Below are positions 52,695 through 64,000 of a stretch of 64,000 nt of DNA, one piece after another. The stretch lies in assembly GCF_029893805.1 (NCBI RefSeq), contig NZ_JARXYP010000002.1, positions 372,001 to 436,000 of the forward strand. The letters run 5' to 3'. Below the pieces are notes generated by a model. The model saw nothing but the letters and a program-made list of their open reading frames with translations, made no database searches and had not been told where the DNA came from. Each line of letters begins with the position of its first letter. Positions within the stretch are counted from its first letter, which is position 1. The stretch is from Streptomyces sp. SAI-135. GTDB lineage: Bacteria; Actinomycetota; Actinomycetes; Streptomycetales; Streptomycetaceae. The translations under genes were made by a program, and so were the position numbers.

Positions 52695-54527
52695 ATGAGG
52701 ACGAGAGCGAGACCCGGACTTTGGGTACTGGCCGTCGGCATCGTCTTGGCGTTCGTGCTGCAACTGTCGGCGACAGCTGAGAGCCGAGCCGTCTCGGGCG
52801 AGGCGCTGAGCGTGGACCTGGCGTCGACGCGGGGCCCGTCGACCGGCGTGGGTGAGGGATTCCTCTACGGTTTCACGCAGGACGGCAGCCAGCCGGCGGA
52901 CCAGTTCATCAAGCCACTGGGGATCAACGCGTTCCGCGGCGGCGGCTGGTTCTCCGGCGGCTGGATCAGGGACAACTACCAGTACGGATCGGCGACTCGG
53001 GCCGACATCGACTCGATCGTCGCACAGGCGAAACGCCTCACCCAGCCGCCGTACCACGCGCAGTACCAGGTACTGGTCAGCGACATCTACGGCGCCAACG
53101 GCGGCCAGCCGTCGAACACCAGGTACCCGTGCGACAACGGCGACTGCTCCAACTGGATCGGCTTCATCGACTCCACGGTGGGGGCACTGCAGGCTTCAGG
53201 GCTCACGTTCTCCTACGACATCTGGAACGAGCCCGACATCTCCGCCTTCTGGACCCGTGGCGTGAACAGCGCCCAGTACTTCCAGATGTGGGACACCGCC
53301 TACCGCGAGATACGTCGCATCGCCCCCGGCGCGCAGATCGTCGGCCCGTCCTTCGCGTTCACCCCGGAACGCAACCCCGGTCAATGGCGGACCTGGCTCG
53401 CGCACGTGAAGGCGGCCGGGACCGTACCGGACATGATCGCCAACCACAACGAGGGGGACGTCGACGACCCGGTCACCGTCGCACGGGCCCTCAACAGTGC
53501 CCTGACCACAGCGGGCATCGGTCCGCTGCCGCTGTCCTCCAACGAGTACCAGCCGGCCGACCGGCAGACCGCCGGGGTGACGGCCTGGTACCTGGCCCGG
53601 TTCGCACAGTCCGGGTACACCAACGCGATGCGCGGCAACTGGGTGTGCTGCGTGACCCCCAACCTGACCGGCGTCCTCACCCAGAGCGGGGGCACCTGGC
53701 AGCCGACCGGCAACTGGTGGGCGCTGCGGGACTACGCCGACATGACCGGCACCCTCGTCGACACCTCAGGCCAGGTCGGCTCCACGGCGATCTCGGCCTC
53801 CGAGGACCCCGCCAACAAGCGCGCGGTGGCGATCATCGGCGACTCGAACGGCACCTCCGGCACCACGTCCGTGACCTTCAACGGACTGTCGTCCGTGCCC
53901 TGGCTGACGAACGGCGGCAGTGTGCACGTCACCGTGCACCGCATCCCGGACCAGGCACCGCTCAGTGCGCCGCAGACCGTCCACGACCAGAACCTGAACG
54001 CCTCGGGCGGCTCCATCACCGTGCCGTTGACGTTCCAGGGCGCGCACGACGCGTTCGCCGTCTACCTCACACCGGCCTCCTCCGGCGGCGAGAGCTTCCC
54101 GGCCGGCTACCACCAACTCGTCGTCGCCCACGACGACTTGTGCCTGGACGTGTACGGCAACTCGGGCAGCGCTGGCGCCGCGATCGACCAGTGGACCTGC
54201 AACGGGCAGAGCAACCAGCAGTTCCAGTTCGCGCCGGTCTCGGGCGGCTACGGCCAACTGCGCGCACAGCACTCCGGCCAGGACGTGGCGGTCGCCGGCG
54301 GTTCCACCACGGCAGGCACCCCGAACATCGTGCAACAGCCCCCCGGCACCACGGACAACGCCCTCTGGCTGCCCGTGCGCCAGTCCGACGGCTCCTACGC
54401 CTTCCAGAACCGCAACAGCGGTCTGTGCCTGGACGTCTACGGCGGCGGCAGCAACCCGGGCCAACAACTCGACCAGTGGCAGTGCAAGAACGCACCGGGC
54501 ACCAACCAGGACTTCTTCGTCCGCTGA
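52695..54527 (+). CDS. secreted clan GH-A glycosidase (GH39-like) with C-terminal ricin lectin
   Basis: AGGAGGA precedes the ATG at 52695, 17 bases after the GH54 stop. The 610-residue protein has a signal peptide (about 1-33) and a TIM-barrel catalytic domain (about 55-465). The domain carries the acid/base Glu in YDIWNEPDISAFW (about 179) and a nucleophile candidate in LPLSSNEYQPADRQ (about 284). A trefoil lectin (470-610) is nearly the same as that of the beta-helix gene. The NEP motif and spacing fit GH39 or a related clan A family such as a beta-xylosidase or arabinosidase; the exact specificity cannot be given. Confidence 0.85.
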   Translation: MRTRARPGLWVLAVGIVLAFVLQLSATAESRAVSGEALSVDLASTRGPSTGVGEGFLYGFTQDGSQPADQFIKPLGINAFRGGGWFSGGWIRDNYQYGSATRADIDSIVAQAKRLTQPPYHAQYQVLVSDIYGANGGQPSNTRYPCDNGDCSNWIGFIDSTVGALQASGLTFSYDIWNEPDISAFWTRGVNSAQYFQMWDTAYREIRRIAPGAQIVGPSFAFTPERNPGQWRTWLAHVKAAGTVPDMIANHNEGDVDDPVTVARALNSALTTAGIGPLPLSSNEYQPADRQTAGVTAWYLARFAQSGYTNAMRGNWVCCVTPNLTGVLTQSGGTWQPTGNWWALRDYADMTGTLVDTSGQVGSTAISASEDPANKRAVAIIGDSNGTSGTTSVTFNGLSSVPWLTNGGSVHVTVHRIPDQAPLSAPQTVHDQNLNASGGSITVPLTFQGAHDAFAVYLTPASSGGESFPAGYHQLVVAHDDLCLDVYGNSGSAGAAIDQWTCNGQSNQQFQFAPVSGGYGQLRAQHSGQDVAVAGGSTTAGTPNIVQQPPGTTDNALWLPVRQSDGSYAFQNRNSGLCLDVYGGGSNPGQQLDQWQCKNAPGTNQDFFVR

Positions 54528-54580
54528 AACGTCCTGCACCGTCCGCCGACCGCACCGGCCGTGGACACCCCCACCTGTGA

Positions 54581-56998
<2,418 letters not shown>

Positions 56999-57063
56999 AC
57001 GAGACGACCGGCCCCCACGCACCGAAGCCCGCACCCCCGTCCCCTCACCCGAGAGGCCCCCAC

Positions 57064-60427
<3,364 letters not shown>

Positions 60428-60459
60428 GACGTGCGGGTGGAGTGGCTCCTGGCTGCACT

Positions 60460-60599
60460 CGACAGGACCGCTCGGGAGAAGTCCGCGGCGGTGATGCTGT
60501 CGAGGTGCTCAGGGGCCACTCCACCAGCTCGCTCCGGTAGCCGTCCGCGCCGGTGAGCCAGGCTGTCTTCGGGCCGCGCGGGCCACCGGGACTGGCCAG
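60460..60599 (-). pseudogene. C-terminal remnant of a VOC/glyoxalase-family gene
   Basis: The minus strand from 60599 reads GGPRGPKTAWLTGADGYRSE and LVEWP, the typical end of a VOC-fold dioxygenase/glyoxalase protein (DPDGYRIELVEWP). A frame change follows, after which EHLDSITAADFSRAVL continues the family tail. No N-terminal part remains; the MFS gene begins its 3' end ten bases away. A short inverted repeat (60436-60450 with 60511-60525) overlaps it and may act as a terminator between the convergent units. Confidence 0.6.
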
Positions 60600-60608
60600 G
60601 TCCTGGGC

Positions 60609-62090
60609 TCAGGCGGCTTCGGTCAGTGTTTCAGGCGACTCCTCGACCGCGTGGGAGTCGGTCAGGGTGAGTGCGCCGCCCGCCGCGATCAGACCGACGA
60701 CGACCGCGAGTACGCCGTAGATGATCCGCTCGCCATGGAAGAACGACCGCACGAGGTCGCTGCTCCAGGTGCCGGCGGGCAGCCGGGTGGTGACCAGTGC
60801 CGCGATCAGGGTTCCGGTCACCGCGGTGCCGACGCTCGTGCCGACCTCCTGAGCGGTGTCGTTGAGCGCCGCGCCGATCGAGGTGCGGTTCTCCGGCATC
60901 GCCTCGACCAGGGCGATCGCGCAGATCGTCATGACGGTGCGCAGCCCGATGGTCATCACCACCATGGAGGCGGCGATGGCGGCGTACCCGTGGTCGACGC
61001 CCCAGGCGAGCCCGGCGAGCGCGCCGGCCAGGCAGGCCGCGCCGACCAGACAGGCGACGCGATGGCCGAACTTCTTGGCGAGCCCTTCCGACAGGGGGGT
61101 CGCGACGATCATGGTCACGATGATCGGCAGGTTCGCCAGGCCGGCCCGCACCGGGCTCCATCCGTAGGCGTACTGGAAGTGGAGGATCAGCCCGAACATC
61201 ACGCCGGCCATGGCGATGGACGTCCCGATCTGGGCGATGGCCGCGCCGCGGACGGTTCCGCCGGAGAAGAGGGCGAGGTCCAGCATGGGTGCTGAGCTGC
61301 GGCGCTCGTGGGCGACGAACCCGACACCGGCGGCCACCGCGCCGAGAATCGAGGCGAGTGTGAGGGTGGAGAGCCAGCCGTGCTCGACGCCGCTGGTCAG
61401 CGCGTAACAGGCGAGGCCGATGGCCAGGACGCTCAGGACGGCCCCCGGCAGGTCGAGCCTGTCGTTCGTCAAATCCTGAGGACGGTCGGCGGCGACCCCG
61501 AGCCGCACCCCGATGCCGGCGATCAGCGCGATCGGCGCATTGATCAGCAGGAGCCATTGCCAGCTCACGTGGGCCAGCGCCGTACCGCCGAGCAGCGGGC
61601 CGAGCACGAACCCGGACATGCCGACGACGATCATCAGGGTCATCGCGCGCATCCGCAACGCCTGCTCGTCGAACAGTCTGAAGACGAGCGAGTTGGTGAT
61701 GGGCGCCATGGCGGCAGCGGCCACGCCGAGCCCGGCGCGCAGTGCTATGAGCTGCCCGGCGGAGTCGACGGCGATGACGCACAGGCTCAGCAGGCCGAAC
61801 ACGGCGAGGCCGATCAGCAACACCCGTCGGCGTCCGAGACGGTCGGCCAGGGATCCCGCTGTGAGCAGAAGGCCTCCGAACGTGAGCGAGTAGGCGCCGG
61901 TGACCCACTGCAGGGCGGTGGTGCCGCCACCGAGGTCGCGGCCGATGGTCGGCAACGCGATCGACAGCAGGGTGTTGTCCACCATCTCGACGAAGAAGGC
62001 CAGGCAGAGTGCGGTCAGCGGGATCCAGGCCGCACGCAGGGATGAGTAGGTGCGGGTCGAAGCGGGCTCGGCTGTGGTGGTCGCGGCCAT
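60609..62090 (-). CDS. MFS drug exporter, DHA2 (14-helix) family
   Basis: The ATG at 62090 follows GAGAGGAGG; the open frame extends further upstream but crosses the operator. The 493-residue protein has LCLAFFVEMVDNTLLSIALP in helix 1, LQWVTGAYSLTFGGLLLTAG in helix 2, DRLGRRRVLLIG in the A loop and a GMSGFVLGPLLGG antiporter motif. It probably exports a hydrophobic toxic compound. It is divergent from a TetR gene with a four-repeat operator between them. Confidence 0.92.
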   Translation of the reverse strand: MAATTTAEPASTRTYSSLRAAWIPLTALCLAFFVEMVDNTLLSIALPTIGRDLGGGTTALQWVTGAYSLTFGGLLLTAGSLADRLGRRRVLLIGLAVFGLLSLCVIAVDSAGQLIALRAGLGVAAAAMAPITNSLVFRLFDEQALRMRAMTLMIVVGMSGFVLGPLLGGTALAHVSWQWLLLINAPIALIAGIGVRLGVAADRPQDLTNDRLDLPGAVLSVLAIGLACYALTSGVEHGWLSTLTLASILGAVAAGVGFVAHERRSSAPMLDLALFSGGTVRGAAIAQIGTSIAMAGVMFGLILHFQYAYGWSPVRAGLANLPIIVTMIVATPLSEGLAKKFGHRVACLVGAACLAGALAGLAWGVDHGYAAIAASMVVMTIGLRTVMTICAIALVEAMPENRTSIGAALNDTAQEVGTSVGTAVTGTLIAALVTTRLPAGTWSSDLVRSFFHGERIIYGVLAVVVGLIAAGGALTLTDSHAVEESPETLTEAA

Positions 62091-62143
62091 GGCCGGCCTC
62101 CTCTCATAACGTCGCCGGTCGTCGCAGGACGCACCCGGCGCTA

Positions 62144-62208
62144 GAACGGGATTCGATAAAGGAACATCGTTCCATGCTGGAACGCCGTTCGATCGTAGAA
62201 CATCGTTC
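62144..62208. promoter_or_regulatory. four operator repeats GAAC-N3-GTTC with 18-base period
   Basis: GAACATCGTTC (62162-62172), GAACGCCGTTC (62180-62190) and GAACATCGTTC (62198-62208), with a weaker GAACGGGATTC (62144-62154), start exactly 18 bases apart. They fill the space between the divergent MFS and TetR starts and are the likely binding array for the TetR protein. Confidence 0.75.
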
Positions 62209-62241
62209 GATGGGAGGGCAAGCTTGTGGTTGGATGGCTGC

Positions 62242-62961
62242 ATGCCACGCCCGCGACCGCGCACTTCCACCGAGACCTCCCCCCGAGGCCGCCAACGGGC
62301 CTCGCACTCCATGGAGGCGGTCCTCAGCGCGGCCGTGGCCCTGCTCGACGAAGCGGGCCAGTCAGCCCTGACCTTCCGCGCCCTCGCCACCCGACTCGGC
62401 ACGGGCGTCGGAACCATCTACTGGTACGTCTCCAGCAAGGACGAACTGCTCGACCGCGCCACCGACCACGTCATCGGCGGCATCCTGACCGCCGTCGAGG
62501 AACAGCCGCAGAGCGACGACCCGATCGCCGACCTGCGGGAGATGGCCATCACCCTCTTCGACGCGATGATCGACCGACCGTGGCTGTCGGCCTACTTCAT
62601 GCGCAACACCGACGTCCAGGGCCACTCACTCAGGCTGTACGAGAAACTCGGCCAACAGACCCTGCGCCTCGACCTCACACCGCGGCAGCGGTTCCACGCC
62701 GTGTCGGCGATCGTCGGCGTCGTGGTCGGCACAGCCGCCGACCTGGGCGCGGAACCGCCCCAGGAAGTGCTGGACGGCACGATGACCCGCGTGGAGTTCC
62801 TCAGCCGCTACGCCGAGTCCTGGCGGAAGCTCGATGCCGCACAGTTCCCCTTCATGCACGAGATCGTCGACGAGTTCGCCGAGCACGACGACAGGGACCA
62901 GTTCCTCGCCGCACTGGAACTGACCCTGGCGGGCCTGCGCCTCCAGGCCGGAACCCGCTGA
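62242..62961 (+). CDS. TetR/AcrR family transcriptional regulator of the MFS exporter
   Basis: Translation from the ATG at 62242 gives 239 residues. The helix-turn-helix is LTFRALATRLGTGVGTIYWY followed by VSSKDELLDRA. The C-terminal half has IDRPWLSAYFMRN and HAVSAIVGVVVGTAADLG, the TetR_C type found with drug exporters. It faces the MFS gene over the GAAC-N3-GTTC array, a classic local repressor arrangement. Confidence 0.9.
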   Translation: MPRPRPRTSTETSPRGRQRASHSMEAVLSAAVALLDEAGQSALTFRALATRLGTGVGTIYWYVSSKDELLDRATDHVIGGILTAVEEQPQSDDPIADLREMAITLFDAMIDRPWLSAYFMRNTDVQGHSLRLYEKLGQQTLRLDLTPRQRFHAVSAIVGVVVGTAADLGAEPPQEVLDGTMTRVEFLSRYAESWRKLDAAQFPFMHEIVDEFAEHDDRDQFLAALELTLAGLRLQAGTR

Positions 62962-63119
62962 GGCGCGCCGGCGGTCATGACGCAGTCCGGCATGGCCACG
63001 ACCGAACACAAGCCTGTGATCACGACGCCGTGGACGGCCCGCCGGGCGGGCCCTTCTGCACGGGCTTGGAAGGACTGTCCGGCCACGGCGATGCAACGGA
63101 TGTGGCGGCACAACCCGTC

Positions 63120-64000
63120 ATGCGGGATATGGAATTACAGCTTCGAACTACGCTTCGACTCGCGGTCGCGCTGCTTCTCGTGGCCGCCGTGTCAGCCGTG
63201 GGCGTACAGGTTCCCGCCACGGCACAGGACAGGGGCGGCTCGGTCGCCGTCGCTCAATACGACCTGGGTGACACGGCGTTCACCGATCCTCAGAGCGGCA
63301 CGGTCAGCGAACTCCGGGCGGTGGTGCACTATCCGCGGCACCTGACCGACCGGCTCCCCCTGATCGTCCTGGCACACGGCTCGTGGTGGGCCTGTGACGC
63401 CCAGGACGCCGCCACCTGGCCCTGCCCGTACGGCTCCCGCCCATTCCCGAGTTACCGCGGCTACGACTACCTGGGCGCCGCGCTGGCCGCCCGCGGCTTC
63501 GTCGTGGTGTCGATCAGTGTCGACGGCATCAACCAGACGTCCTTCGACTACGGCGATCGTGCCCGGCTCATCAACGAGCACCTGCGCCTGTGGCGGCAGT
63601 TGGCCGTCGGCGGAGACGGCCCTCTGACAGGGCGGCTCGTCGATCCGTCCGGGCGTTCGGTCGCGCCGGACTTCACCGGCCATGTCGACATGGCTCGCGT
63701 CGGCACCCTCGGGCACTCACGCGGCGGGAAGGGCGTGATGTGGCAGGCGTCGGACAAGCACCGTGACGAATGGCCGAGCGGGGTGCGCATCCGCGCGGTG
63801 TTGGGGCTGGCGCCGGTCAAGTTCGACGACCCGCAGGGCGACCACAGCGACACCCTCATCACCACGCTGCCGTTCACGGTGGTCACCAGCGGTTGTGACG
63901 GCGCGGTCCACGAGGAGGGCCAGGAATACCTCGACGACGCGGCCGGGCTCAACACCACGACGGTCTACTCGGTGTCACTGCGGGACGCAAACCACAACTT
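63120..64000 (+). CDS. secreted alpha/beta hydrolase, 3' end beyond the window
   Basis: An open frame runs from an ATG at 63120 (or 63129) to the window edge with no stop, at least 293 residues. After a signal peptide (LRLAVALLLVAAVSAVGV, ending near ATAQ) come LPLIVLAHGSWWACDAQDAA (oxyanion region), GYDYLGAALAARGFVVVSIS and the nucleophile elbow VGTLGHSRGGKG (Ser about 200). The fold resembles chlorophyllase/PAF-acetylhydrolase-type or acetyl esterase-like hydrolases. The catalytic His lies outside. A TTA codon at 63135-63137 occurs near the start, suggesting bldA control. Confidence 0.85.
   Translation, partial: MRDMELQLRTTLRLAVALLLVAAVSAVGVQVPATAQDRGGSVAVAQYDLGDTAFTDPQSGTVSELRAVVHYPRHLTDRLPLIVLAHGSWWACDAQDAATWPCPYGSRPFPSYRGYDYLGAALAARGFVVVSISVDGINQTSFDYGDRARLINEHLRLWRQLAVGGDGPLTGRLVDPSGRSVAPDFTGHVDMARVGTLGHSRGGKGVMWQASDKHRDEWPSGVRIRAVLGLAPVKFDDPQGDHSDTLITTLPFTVVTSGCDGAVHEEGQEYLDDAAGLNTTTVYSVSLRDANHN

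Overview
The window reads as Streptomyces or a close actinomycete. GC is very high, with GTG starts, strong Shine-Dalgarno boxes, many ATGA stop/start overlaps, rare TTA codons and numerous TetR/MarR/LacI regulators. No rRNA, tRNA, CRISPR array or intact transposon was found. The many frameshifted and truncated genes (at 2.4, 9, 10, 11.9, 35.5, 46.7 and 60.5 kb) point to an accessory or chromosome-arm region. All functions are inferred from sequence and remembered family features; no database search was run.

Left part (1-18 kb): a Tat-exported amidohydrolase in unusually AT-rich DNA; a GH16-like hydrolase; an MBL-fold hydrolase; an SDR oxidoreductase divergent from a TetR regulator over a twin palindromic operator; MscL with a C-terminal zinc ribbon; a frameshifted AadA-like aminoglycoside adenylyltransferase; a TetR regulator divergent from an NAD(P)-binding oxidoreductase/PPOX pair; and a three-gene unit of a small protein, a polyprenyl diphosphate synthase and an MpaB-type oxygenase.

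Middle part (18-40 kb): a secreted GH74 xyloglucanase with an N-terminal ricin-type lectin; a fused SecDF; a NarL-type two-component system; a divergent cluster of two DksA/TraR zinc-finger proteins, an MreB-like protein and an Rv1733c-like membrane protein; an antitoxin/Doc-like toxin pair with three evenly phased GGTACC boxes; a MarR-SDR-MFS unit with matching operators; a ketopantoate reductase-like gene; an MMPL transporter; an IS3 transposase remnant; and an operon coding for a SpoIIE phosphatase, a B12-binding protein and a STAS anti-anti-sigma factor, followed by a small transglycosylase.

Right part (40-64 kb): a plant-polysaccharide locus. A LacI regulator faces a sugar ABC transporter (binding protein and two permeases) and a GH1 beta-glucosidase, laid out like the ceb/bgl locus but with a variant operator. 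After a large hairpin and a truncated GH54 gene come seven secreted enzymes that all end or begin in a ricin-type (CBM13-like) lectin: a beta-helix protein, an SGNH esterase, GH54, a GH39-like enzyme, GH59, GH29 and a CE1-like esterase. Three of these carry an in-frame TTA codon early in the gene, suggesting bldA control. The enzymes would cut side chains and esters of hemicellulose, pectin or arabinogalactan outside the cell, while the ABC transporter and GH1 enzyme would take up and split the released oligosaccharides. The window ends with an MFS exporter/TetR pair over four 18-bp-phased operator repeats and the start of a secreted alpha/beta hydrolase that runs off the edge.
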